Source: Pogona vitticeps (taxonomy: Eukaryota; Chordata; Lepidosauria; Squamata; Agamidae). From it: DNA of 64,000 nt. The notes below the pieces were generated by a model that saw only the letters and a program-made list of their open reading frames with translations, was not told the origin of the DNA and did not search any database. Shown piece by piece: positions 40,591 through 51,759 of this stretch. Numbering within the stretch: position 1 is the first letter of the stretch; every line of letters begins with the position of its first letter. A program made the position numbers and the translations under genes. The stretch is taken from positions 148,463,428 through 148,527,427 of the forward strand of contig NC_135784.1 of assembly GCF_051106095.1 (NCBI RefSeq). The letters run 5' to 3'.

Positions 40591-43439
40591 AAAATGAGCT
40601 CTGTGGGGATGATATGACAAGCAGTTGTTTTCTGGAATCATGCAAATACTAACATAAAAAAGGGTTTCTAAACAGCATGCCGACATTAATAGCAGGAGTC
40701 CAGAACTGCTGTGCATGCCTGCTCACTGTGTACCACCTATAAATTTCCCCAGAATTTTCCTACCCACACCTCACTTCTGTATAGGAAATAAATACTTCAG
40801 TATAATTTTTATGCTGCTGCTGCTCAAACTTTCTCACCACTACTTACTGCTGGCAGGAGATGGGGAGGTGAACATCCGAGTTGTAGTTTAATACAGTACA
40901 TATATTCCTATATACATTCTCTATGCCCAGAATCGGAGGTCTTCGAACTCTCCTCCCCATGGTTCACTGACACAGTGCATGCATCACATCTTGCATACAT
41001 CTAGCAGAGTGGGCAAGCCCTTCAAAGGTAGTAAAGTGCATACTTTATCCTTCCTGGCACCACTTTTCATGTGCTGAAGTTGCCATGTGAGAAACTGCCG
41101 CCCTGTATTGCAGATAAGTATCATCTTGGGATCTAGCAAGTACAAAACCTCTGTTTCTAAACATAATTTCTCTGTGCCTGTTTACAGAAGAGCAACTTCT
41201 AAAGAACAGCACAGAAAGACTCGCTAGTGTCGTCACTCCATTGTATAAGGCTGGGAGGATGAGTATTTTATTGGCTTGCTAATGTGTGATTCAGGTGTGC
41301 TTTCATAATTGACAAGAGTTGTAGTTTTAGAATGAAAGAAACTCTTTCTTTCTGTCTTTGGCTTGCTATAACTGGCAGAGGTATCGATACTGCAGGCAGG
41401 AATCTGGATGGGGAAGGCCAACAAGACGAAAGGGTATTGCAGAACTGTGGGAGAGTACTGACAATCTGTATTATTAAAATAAGAAATAAAACAGCTTTAA
41501 AAATAGCTGGGAGGATCCACGCAGATATTTCCCCTGTGTATTTCAACAGAGCAAGCCCCTTCCATGTAACAGAATACTAATTATAAGTGTTGTGTTTATT
41601 TTGTAAGAGACAAACCTTGCTCTGCTTGCATGTCCTTGTTGCCGTGCTTTTTGTTCCAACATGCTAATTCGGTTGCCTTGCTTATTTCCTGGAGTTAAAC
41701 TAACTGACGCTCCAAGTGACCCAGTATGTGCTCTGTTTACAATCAAGACAAGGATGTGATTCATTGTTTAAGCCAGGAATACAGTTTTAGTCTTAGAATT
41801 CTAGGTCAGATGCCAGATGGGGCATTGGATTTTGTTCATCATTCCTGAGTCAGACAATTCCTGTAGGTCAAGGACAAAAGGATGAAGTTGACCCAGAGGC
41901 ACCCCCGGGGCTTGGCGGAAAAGAAAACAGCTGCATTACACTTGCCTCCCTGCTGCTTCCCCTGCATGTGTGCAAAGTCTGTTTACAGCAGCCCATGCTC
42001 AACGGCACATTACCAGGAAAAGTAAGGCCCTTCTGTTTTGGTTTTGGTAGATAATCTTGTGCCGTGGAAGCCAGACGAATAAAGTGAAGAGATCATGAGG
42101 AGTGGCAAGCAGTGGCACAGAGCGGCGGATGGGAGGTAGATTGAAAAACAGCAAGACAAAAGGGGAATGTGGAAGAACCCACAAGTAAGGGGGGGGGGGA
42201 AGCAGAGATACTCCGCAGCTGTTAAACACAGTATGTTTAGATACTCCTTTGTGTATTTTCCAGGAGCGCTGTGTGAGTTTGCTACGTGTACTGTATTATT
42301 TACATTGCCTCATATTCGAGAACCACAGTGTAGAAGATATCCTGATTGAGCCCGAATTTTATACACACTTTCCCTTTTCTAATTTATGTCATGTATAAAT
42401 GTACTTATAAAGAGTCTATTGTCTTTGTACAGTATACTGTATCCATAATATTTTTTTGCAGTGACCTACTAAAAAAAATTGAAAACCCAACATATACAGT
42501 GTTGGAGCCTTGCTGGAATAATTGTCAATAAAGTCATGATGGTTATCAGCAGCAACTCTCTTCCACCTGCATCTTAAACTTTGCCTTGAAGATGACAGTT
42601 CTTGATTAAATGTTACAAATGCCATCGTTGCATACATAGTTGTAAATTGACGCCTTTTTCTTACTGTAACCTGCCAGCTTATTATCTATGTCTCAGTTGC
42701 TCTTTCAGATATATTTCTTTAGAGATTCAAAGAACATTTATTTATTTCATGTATTTATGTACCACTGACTCAGTGCGAGGCACTCCTCTAAATGGCCTAC
42801 AGCAGTTGTGTCTCTTACTCTATGCACATGATGTAGACCCTCATGATTGCAGGCAGAAACTGGTAAGCAGTCTAGCATAATTTTAGTTATTAGAGCAAAA
42901 AGCAAATAAGATGGGTGTGTAAATATATTCACAATGTATACAAACCCAAATCTGCCATATTTTTTTTTCAAACTTTATGAACTGTATCAGATCTTTAGTG
43001 ACTTTAACTGTCAAATGTCTTCAGGCTCTTGGGCAAAACACTAGCCTTCATGACATACCCATGGTTGCTACTAAGAGCTGCAATCTTGTGTCTACTTTCC
43101 TCCCATAATACATCACACAACTGTCCTCTGTTTCACTTTGATGCAGAGTGGGATCAGTTGAATGCAGAATACTGTCAGTATTATTAGGACACAGCTAAGT
43201 TACACTCAATAGGCTAAATAGGGATGACCTAAACAGGTTGCCATTTTTGGTGGTATAGACACATAAATATGACCTCTATTTTTAGTTTTGAACTGAGCTG
43301 ACATCTGCTGAAAGCAGTGGTTCCTGAACTGAGATGTTCACATTTTCAAAAACCAATATACAAGCAGTTTTTAAAAACCGCAAGGGAGCGTAACATCAAG
43401 TGATTTTAGTAATTTTATGTAAAAGAATAAATAAATGGC
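40591..43439. other. Intergenic region between WIPI1 and ARSG
   Basis: The two genes converge here. No exon, RNA gene or named repeat was recognised. A short poly-G/purine run lies near 42181-42205. Confidence 0.5.
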
Positions 43440-43900
43440 AATTGTCCTACATTTTGCAATTTATTTAGAAAAACACTTCCCTGTTGTCACATAACAGAGT
43501 TCTACATCCTAATATTCCTTGGAATTGTTCAGGCTTTGAAAAAATGGTGCAGATAGTACCCATCCTTTTTGAAGTCTGTGTATCCATCCAGTATCTTTCA
43601 AACAATTTCCAAGGATTAAATCAGAATAAGGCAACTAGCACCTGCAGACCACATGATGTGGGTTGCAACAGGGCGTCGCAGCTGGGTCATGAGCATAATC
43701 AGCTACAGATACGTTGTCTGTCGCAATATCCTGAAGAACGTCTGCCAGAGCCTCCCTTACTGCTGGCAAGACAGCTTGGTACTCTTCACTATGAATGTCC
43801 AGGGGTTGCTGCTCCTGAATGTCATTCTCCAAGTTAAAAATGAGAGGTGGCTGGTGATGGTGTTCTTTTCCAATACGTCCGTCACAGGCCTTAGCACCAC
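43440..43900 (-). CDS. ARSG: ARSG last exon (arylsulfatase G C-terminus and 3' UTR)
   Basis: ARSG is a lysosomal sulfatase that removes 3-O-sulfate from N-sulfoglucosamine in heparan sulfate. Coding runs from 43900 to the TAG at 43635-43637 on the - strand: (G)[55 protein letters not shown], then [17 protein letters not shown]. It matches human ARSG ([47 protein letters not shown]) and lacks the final QAA. The acceptor is ctctttccag. The 3' UTR contains AATAAA at about 43464-43459; the 43440 end is an estimate. The catalytic FGly region of the enzyme lies in exons not recognised here. Confidence 0.94.
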
Positions 43901-45270
43901 CTGGAAAGAGATCAAGCACCCCAAATTAGACTGTTGTTTCTCCTAACCAGCCTGGCCAGTGGTGAGGGACACAGGAAGTTATAATTTGCTAACTCTTAGA
44001 AAGTCATAGACCTGCCCTTTGGTTTCTCATCAGGGACCAGCTGGAGGACAAATTAGTCACTGTAAGACGCCACTTCTACCACTTTGAGAGAAGGTTTAAT
44101 GCTCCCTTGTTTGCTGGTCTTTCAGTCTGAGAGCTGGGTACCAAAGTGTGACTGGATATGATAGTGACTGACTCTGGCACTCTGACGATTCTATCCGTTA
44201 GGTTGGCAATTACTCCATTGTGGACCAGATGTACTTGATTGTGTGTAGCTCATACTTTCTGCTCCCTTTCAAACCTGCCATTTTTCATTATGCTTTTGAT
44301 TTATTCCCAGAAATGCAGATTACTACCTTCTGAACACTGAAAGTATATTTCTTAACACATAACTTATTTGCAAAACCCTGCAAAAAGGCTGTGCTCTATC
44401 AAGGGATAACCAGTGACACACACTGTGCTACACGCATGGAGCAGTCTTAAGATCTTCACACTTTGAAATTATTTGCTGAAATCAATGACATGATGCAGTA
44501 GGAAGACAATTATAGTGGAGATTTTACTACTTTGCCTTGTTCGATGGAGCAAACATGCCGAGATCGTAACAAGAGTGCCATGGAGAAATAAATGGACACA
44601 GAGAGGAGCATTTCACATCACCACAGGACGTGTTGTACATGAGCAGCCACATCCAGAAGAAGACAGGAAGAGGGTATATATAGAAACATACAGTAAAAAT
44701 ATAGCTGTCACGCCTTGAGGAGTCACTGGCAAGCCAGAGGGGAGGAAAGCAAGGGTAGGGGGAAGAACCGTTTCAATTATGTGCAGTGACAGTCCATATC
44801 CGTATCATCTGGTGAGAGTGATACCATGTCAAAGCCTTGTAATTATAGATCAAAAGACTGGAATCTGCAGCTGCCTATATGTTTCTAGAGGACTGTCCCA
44901 CATATGACACTCACCGTGAAGTGACGGGCTGCAAGCAGTATCAGAGGCCTGAGAAAGCTAGTCAGGTGCCCTCATGTGGTCTGCTGGGAGAGTAATGAAG
45001 TATTCTGCATTTCAAGGTGTACCTAATTAAAGTGACCTTTGGTTGCCTCTAGGCTGCATAATGAACATGTGCCAGTTCTGGTGTGAGTTTTCATTTCTTT
45101 TTCAGTCACTTCCCATTCGTTAAAATGCACTGTGCCTGCTTAAGCAAGATGATTTGCAGGTGACATGCATAGTGAGCGCAGGAGGATGGATGCATTTTTT
45201 TGTCTCTCTTTGGCTATTTGTTGCTAGGAAATGTGTTCTCCAAGGTAGACTCTTTGGATCCAAATGAAAG
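43901..45270. other. ARSG intron, nothing recognised
   Basis: Unique sequence; no named repeat or exon. Confidence 0.5.
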
Positions 45271-45480
45271 AGTGGGAGCTTCTTTATACTGAGTTACACC
45301 CCTGTTCCATTTAGTCCAGTATCGTCAACACTGGCTGGCAAGCAGCTCTGCAGGGAGTTCCCCCCCAGCCCTACCTGAAGGCTGGGAATTACACGGTGGT
45401 CCTTCCTTTTAATGATTTTGAATGACCTTAAAAACACAGCAAACAAAGCAGGTGCTTTGCCTCTGAGCTATGGCTTTTCT
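45271..45480 (-). mobile_element. tRNA-type squamate SINE
   Basis: On the - strand, tRNA-like gctcagaggcaaagcacctg is at one end. Then come ccagccagtgttgacgatac and actggactaaatggaacagg, and the end is cagtataaagaagctcccac. This is a well-known squamate/reptile SINE order. The same family supplies the head at 29866-29946. Confidence 0.7.
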
Positions 45481-45699
45481 TAAAATTAAGGCCAATACTA
45501 AGAATCACTGATCTAGAACCACTGTCCTGAAGAGGCAGCATCCCTGTGGAAAGACTGAAATGCAAGCTCACAGCTTTATATCTCTTACAGTATATCAGAG
45601 TTGATAGTATAGCAGTTCTTAAGTGAGAATACCATCTCCTAAAATATTTTCCTCTTGCCAGTTGGATTTCCTGATTAACCTCTATCCAGGTATAAAAAC

Positions 45700-45948
45700 A
45701 ACAACAATGGTGGTGATGAGGTACTGCTAAATCAATTCCACCTTATGGCAACCCCCCTTCAGGGATTTCCAGGTAGAGAATACTCAGAAGTGGTTTACCA
45801 TCCCCTTCTTTTGGTGGTGCCTTGGGACTGTGCAGCTTGCCCAAGGCTACACAGGCTGTCTCTTCTCCCTGGATACACAATGGGGAATTGAACTTCTGGT
45901 CTAACTTACTGTTGTATCTTATGAGCTTAGTGTCTTACAGTCACCTGC
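45700..45948 (-). mobile_element. tRNA-derived squamate SINE (Sauria-type)
   Basis: Reverse-strand equivalent of 5290-5545: ggtaaaccacttctgagtat, ctacctggaaatccctgaa and gccttgggcaagctgcacag segments, with a degraded tRNA-like head toward 45940. Confidence 0.7.
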
Positions 45949-46277
45949 AATCTCAGTTACCTGAGTTCTGTCCACCTCATCTAAATCTAGGAATAGAAAT
46001 TGAACAAATACAGGATCATATGCTGTGGTCAGAAACGCAAAGAAGAGAGTCCACAAGGGACAGGAGAATTTCTGAAAATGCTGCCAGACTGTTACTAACA
46101 GAGGAAGATTCTCTGTAATTCAAGACTTCCTCTTTCCACCACACAGTTCCCACATGGTGAAAGGAATGGAAAAGCCACCAGACAAAAGTAGGAAGTTTTT
46201 AATCACCAAAAACAGCTCCTTGCTAGTGGTGTCATCTCTCTTTTCCAAGCATAAATTATACAGTAACTCAACAGTAT

Positions 46278-47325
46278 CTATTCTGCAAGGTCTTTGACAA
46301 GGTACGCCATATTCTTGCAGCCAAGCTGGTAAGATATTGGCTAGACATTGCTACTGTTGGATGGATTTGTAGTTGATTGACGGGCCATAGTTAAAGAGTG
46401 CTCAGCAATGGTTCTTTGTCATCTGGGACAGAAGGAATAAGTGGGGTGCCATGGAGTTTTGTCCTGGACTCTCTATTGTTCAGCATCTTTATGAATTATT
46501 TGTATGAGGGCATGGAGGGGATGCCTATCAGATCTAGATATGACATCAAACTGGGTAGGGATGGATAATATTTCAGAAGCCAAAATCAAGATTCAAGATT
46601 ACCTATACAGAGAACGTGGCCAAGATAAGCAAAATGTTTCAGTCAAGAAAAACGTGAAGTTCTATCTAAGCAGGAAAAAAACAGATGCACAAATATAAGT
46701 TGGGTGAAAGTAGTAGTATGTATGAAAAGATCTAGGGGTCTTAGTGGTCAATGGTATGACACCACAGAAGGAGGGGGGGAAGTGCAATACTTGGCTGTGC
46801 CAACAAAAGTATAGTCTTCAAATCAACAGAAGTAATATTACTAATTGATGCTGCTTTGGTCAGCAATCACCTTGAATACTATGTCCACTGCTGGAACCCC
46901 CGGCTTCAGAAGAATATTAACAAGCTGGAATGTGCTGAAAGGAAAGTGACCAGGATGATAAAAGGAGGAAGCTGAATATGTTCAGCCTGGAGAAGAGAAG
47001 ATTTAAGAGATGGTACAATAGCTATCTTCAAATATTTGAAGGGGTGTCACACAGAAAATGGCGAAAGCTTCTTTTCTCTAGTTCCAGAAAGGAGGACTTC
47101 AAGCAATGGATCCAAATGACATGAAAGGAGATTTTGCCTAAACGTTAGAAAGAACTTGACATTAAGAGTTGTTTGACAGTAGAATGAACTGTCTTGGAGA
47201 GTGGTGAACTCTCCTTTATTAGAGGTTTTCAGAGGATGGATGGCCATCTATTAGGGATGTCTGAACTATGCATTGCCTCAATTGAGGTTGAGGTTCCTTC
47301 TAGTTCTACAGTTCTAGAATTCTAC
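46278..47325 (+). mobile_element. CR1 LINE remnant, degraded
   Basis: Broken RT reading: (E)VFDKVRHILAAKLVRYWL near 46285, a GTEGISGVPW...LLFSIFMNYL block near 46430-46500, and a 3' UTR with tagttctacagttctagaattcta, the diagnostic CR1 end. Many stops. It lies in an ARSG intron on the opposite strand to ARSG. Confidence 0.7.
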
Positions 47326-47764
47326 TAATAAATACCCACCACCTGTATTACAGAAAACTAGAACAGACGTGGGTTAAGTGGATGTTCTGTGCTTCCAAGC
47401 AGAATCCACTCAGATGCCATGGAATGCAGCAGAACATTTGGATGTTTATAATTATCCTAAACCATCACCAATTCCCTGTCTGCAGAACCTTCAGCCTTCT
47501 ATATGCTTTATTGAAAAGACCATCCCATACAATATTAAATCCTTCCCTTCTGCCTGGATTCTTTTAAGGGAGGAAGAATAGAAGGGATCTGGACAAACGT
47601 GTAAGATATACTTCTGATTAGATTTGACTGAGTTTTGGTACTGGAAAAAGGTAACTGATGAAATGACTCATTTTATCCAGGTCTCATTATTTTAAACAGG
47701 AGAGTGGAAAAATATCCCATAAAATCCTTTAAAAGTATCAAGCAAATCCAAATAAGTGACCTAC

Positions 47765-47855
47765 CTGTGAGATAAAATGCCTTGTATTGGTCAAGTCGAA
47801 GAGCCTGTATCTCTCCATATTTTCCAGCTGCCCCACTATTAGGATGGAACAATGT
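47765..47855 (-). CDS. ARSG: ARSG penultimate coding exon
   Basis: On the - strand between acceptor tgtttcctttag and donor gtaggtca. It reads [19 protein letters not shown], then [11 protein letters not shown] plus one base of Gly, which is completed by the last exon to give [12 protein letters not shown]. It matches human [19 protein letters not shown] and YKAFYITGGARACDG. Size 91 bases. The preceding human-type exon (VLDIFPTVVALA...GRRFDGVDVSEVLFG) was searched for on the - strand up to 64000 and not found by eye. Confidence 0.95.
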
Positions 47856-47917
47856 CTAAAGGAAACACACATACATTCAGATTAGTAAATTAGCCCTTTT
47901 GATCTGTGTCAATGATA

Positions 47918-48098
47918 TGTTCCATCAAGTTGGAACCAACTTACAGTGACCCTAATAAGACTTTCAAAGTGAGATATTTAAGGGGTGGTTTTTCCAGTTC
48001 CACTCCCCAGCCTCAGAGAATTTCCATGGCTGAGTGGAGATCTGAATCCAGACCGCCTAAGTCCTAATCCATCACTCTATCCACTACATCACACTGGG
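47918..48098 (-). mobile_element. tRNA-derived SINE
   Basis: On the - strand, cccagtgtgatgtagtggat, agagtgatggattaggactt and ctggattcagatctcc form a tRNA-like head; the tail ggaaccaacttgatggaaca follows. It lies 62 bases upstream of an ARSG exon. Confidence 0.7.
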
Positions 48099-49080
48099 TG
48101 TTTTACTTTGTGCAATTTGGGGAAATACAGACACAGGGTGAACACGTACATTAGCTGCCCCAAATTGTAGCCGTACACCTACCACCACCTCTTCTAAGAC
48201 TGAGAACCAAAGTAGTCACACCAATAGGAGTATCTTTCCATGTTTTAATTTAAATTCAGCTTTTGGAAATTGCAAATAGAATTGGCTATTAGGAGAGAAG
48301 TTTGGTAACTACTATTTTTTCTGGAATCATAAGGATTTTGAAAAAATGGCGGCTGGATGTGGTTTATATGCTCATCCCACTTTAATTTTGTAGGTTTCTA
48401 TTAATTATTTTAAAAAGAAATCTTTGTGTATACTACAAAAAACAATACCTTTTAGTTTTCTTAGGTCAAAACTACAATATGTAATCAGTCACCTAGGGAG
48501 CAAAATCCGCTGAACTCAACATGACCTACAAGTTGGCATGAAAATAATGTTGCTGTTAATCACTGTTGTTTCTCTGAGTTCACAATGCCCCAATTCTGGA
48601 TATAGTGCAGCATTTAAATGCCAAGGTTAGAAAATGTGCAAGTTTTCTTTGAGCTTCTTTCTCACACCAAAGGGCTTGTCTCTCGAGCTCAAGGCCAACC
48701 AAGCAGGAACTGTATCTTCCTTTCCTGCACTGACACTTTGTGTGTTCAAATGAATAGCCCATATAAGAGAATCAAAAATGAATGTACTTTCACAGGTTCA
48801 GCTTCTCAATGAGCTAGTAAGTTGGGGAGAGGGGAGTTTCTTTTCCCAACTCACAGAATTGTTCATATCCTCCCACAGTAAAACAAGTTTACTCCACCCG
48901 ATTCACTTCCCTTTCATTTTCCATTCTTGTCTCTTTTAACACCTTCTGTCTGCTTAATCCCCTCAGGATCTAAGTTTCCCATACGTATAATAGCCAGAAG
49001 AGTGTTTCTGTGCCCTGTGTGAAGAAAAATGGATTTTATACCACTGTTTGATGTTAACAGCAAGCAAAATAATATACATA
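48099..49080. other. Probable ARSG intron, nothing recognised
   Basis: Unique sequence, no named repeat or exon. Confidence 0.5.
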
Positions 49081-49496
49081 CAGTGGTGCCTCGCATAACG
49101 AGCGCACCATTTAATGACGAATCTGCATAGCAGTCTATTTTTTAGATCACTAATGCGATCGCATTGCAATGTTTTAATGGGTAAAACATTGCATTGCGAT
49201 GATTAGTAAGCGTTTCGCTTACCGATCTTTGCATTGTGATGTTTTTTGAACAGCTGATCAGCGGTTCCAAAATGGCCGACGGGTGCCCAAAATGGCCGCC
49301 GCAAGTGTTTTCGCGCCCTGCCCTCGCTTACCGAGGGCGCAAAAATGGCAGCGCTATGGAGGAACTTCGCTGAACGGTGAGTTTGGGCCCCATGGGAACG
49401 CATTAAACGAAGGCTTTTTCCGTTCCGTTTAGCAATGTTTCCTTATAGCGACGATTAATCCAGAACAGATTAACGTCGCTATGCGGGGCACCACTG
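49081..49496. mobile_element. Pogo/Tigger-like non-autonomous element
   Basis: TIRs cagtggtgcctcgcataacg and cgctatgcggggcaccactg, flanked by TA. Its interior (gaacgcattaaacgaagg) shows the uninterrupted form of the site where the LINE at 18582-19735 inserted in a sister copy. Confidence 0.85.
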
Positions 49497-49586
49497 TAGT
49501 ACTTTCAGAGGTGCATGAAAAATCATCTCTAGCAATAACCTAGTAATTGTAGGAGCACACTATCAATGTGCCTTCAATTCTTGTTA

Positions 49587-49818
49587 CAGTGGTGCCTCGC
49601 AAGACGATGTTAATTCGTTCTGCGAAAAACGTCTTGTAAAAACATCGTCTTGTGAAACGCGTTTCCCCATTGGAATGCATTGAAATCTAATTAATACATT
49701 TCAATAGGAAAAAATCGTCTTGCAAAAATCGTCCATAGAAAACATCATCTTGCAAAACGCCACAGCGATCACAAAAACCAATCATCTTGTGAGGCAATCG
49801 TCTTGCGAGGCACCACTG
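49587..49818. mobile_element. Pogo/Tigger-like non-autonomous element, short subfamily
   Basis: TIRs cagtggtgcctcgcaagacg and cgtcttgcgaggcaccactg, flanked by TA. 232 bases with repeated cgtcttg(t/c) motifs inside. It lies 90 bases from the previous element but is a different subfamily. Confidence 0.85.
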
Positions 49819-50318
49819 TATATGATCTTCTGCTGATGCTGGGACATTCCTGTTCTCATATGGTGAATGAATACTAAAATTTTTCACTAAAGAACAGAAA
49901 AGAAGCAAATTTATCCTGTCTGTGCCTTACATGGTTACAAGGATGACAACTAAATGAACAATAGCCTTCTGCTGAGGATCCCAGTCTGGCTAATGGCACC
50001 AGTATCTGAGGGGACTTCTTTATGAGTTCATGCAGGGTCAACTGACACAGCAGAGTGACGTAATTCCTTCTGCCTGAGGAGCATAAATTGTTCCATTTCC
50101 TGGAACAGTGTTGTTTCTCCACTGACTCAGTGGCACAGTTTTCTCTATGAAACTCTGCCAAGCACAGTCAGGATTCCCAAATTCAAGTGAGTGGGAGCAG
50201 ACCATTAACCACCATCTTATGGCAACTTTGTGCTTTCCAGGCTGCTGGCACTGCACAGAGACTTCTCCTCAAGGGGGAAAAAACCCAGCATGCCAAAAAG
50301 TAAAGCAAACACAGTAGA
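49819..50318. other. Probable ARSG intron, nothing recognised
   Basis: Unique sequence. Overlapping - strand open frames (49874-50256) show no sulfatase or other family resemblance. Confidence 0.45.
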
Positions 50319-50550
50319 CCAGGGTGGGGAACCTTCTCTAGTTCCAAGGGCCAAACAGGCCCTGGAGGAGCCTGGCCTGGCCTGTGTACTGCCTGCCTGA
50401 GGTGCAATCACATCTCAGCGTGGGCCTGCACTTCTCCCCATGATTGCCTAGCCCTAGACACATACCGCCTCTGCCACCCCTGCAATCTCTCTCCAACAGG
50501 GAACACATACACAGAATATGTATTCCCAAAAATGTGGAGGGGTTGTTCTG
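50319..50550. mobile_element. hAT-like non-autonomous repeat (degraded)
   Basis: Opens accagggtggggaaccttct, continuing agttccaagggccaaacagg. This is the typical start of a squamate hAT-type short element (caggggtggggaacct). A facing end was not located. Confidence 0.45.
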
Positions 50551-51759
50551 AAAACACTTCTCAAGAGGGGATTTATGCTTTTGTTTTCTTGCTTCATTTT
50601 TCACATTATTTTATTTTTAATACAACCCAGTGCTTTGAAATACAGTGGGATGGGAACGCATATAATAACATGAAACTCAGATTTTTCAGAAGAAATGTTA
50701 CCTCTGGATTGGAATGTCCTGGGATTGTATAAGGGAGCCTGTTTTACCTCCGCATTCTGTGCCATAGTTTCCATCATCCCCAGCCAGCACATTTATAACA
50801 TAGTGAGAACTGTAGCACAAGGTATCAGGGCAATGCCAGGATGCTGTTCAGAATATGGCCTCAGGGCATTTAGCTGAAGTCCAGGACTTAATAGCTTTTG
50901 CAGACATCCTGAGCTAGTCTACTCTTCACATATGCTTGAAACATCACCAAATTCTGATTTATAGGGGACAAGGTTGCCTCTAAAGGCAGGATATCCTCTG
51001 AGTCACTTCTGGCTTTGCAGTTCTACGAATGTGCATTGTCAGGGCTGTTTCCAAGTTTCAGCAACAAAGAAGCAAATTATAACATTATGACCCAAGACAA
51101 GGACTGATTGATCTCCTAAGTAATTTTTTAAAATTACAAAATGCAATAATAAGGGAAGTGATAGAGGAATTAAGGCTCATCCTTCACCCTATTTTGCCAA
51201 TCTAAATTATTCCAGCTCCATTTGGGGAATCAACAAAGGAACTGCTCAATCATTTGTGCATGTGTGTACACAGACGTTCCTCCACTTAATCGGCTCCATT
51301 CTCTCTGTTAACCACAAAGAGGTCATGGAAGGGGGGGGGGGCATTCCATGTATTTCTGTGCTGATTTGGACCTGTACTTCTGGCTTAGAAAAATATCAGC
51401 CGAGTGGTGTGTTCTTAGGCAGGCAGGTTTAAAGCAGAAAGCAAAAAACAGACAGCTCACAACTCACACCTTTTGAAAGACCATCATATCTTTGTAACAT
51501 TAACATATCTTTTAAACAGCAAATAAAATAGAAGCAAACAATATCAGGTCTCTAGATCCTTGCCCAATTAAAGCCAGGCAAATAATGAATGGTATCACAG
51601 ATGTCAGCTATGGAACTAACTTTAAAGAGTTCTGATCCAGGTTAAGGCAGCTCCAGCACACCTAGAGATCCTTCATATTAATCTTAAAACCTTAAGAAAG
51701 TATGAGTTTCTTGGCAGTGGTGGGCGTGACGAAGTCATTCTTCTCTGCCACCACTGCAT
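50551..51759. other. Nothing recognised
   Basis: Unique sequence apart from a ten-G run near 51331-51340. Confidence 0.5.

Noticed and set aside
49874-50256. Possible ARSG exon in 72- and 95-codon - strand frames
   Set aside because: I compared them with remembered human ARSG blocks (DIFPTVVALA, GDNGPW, HMHVPL) and none matches.
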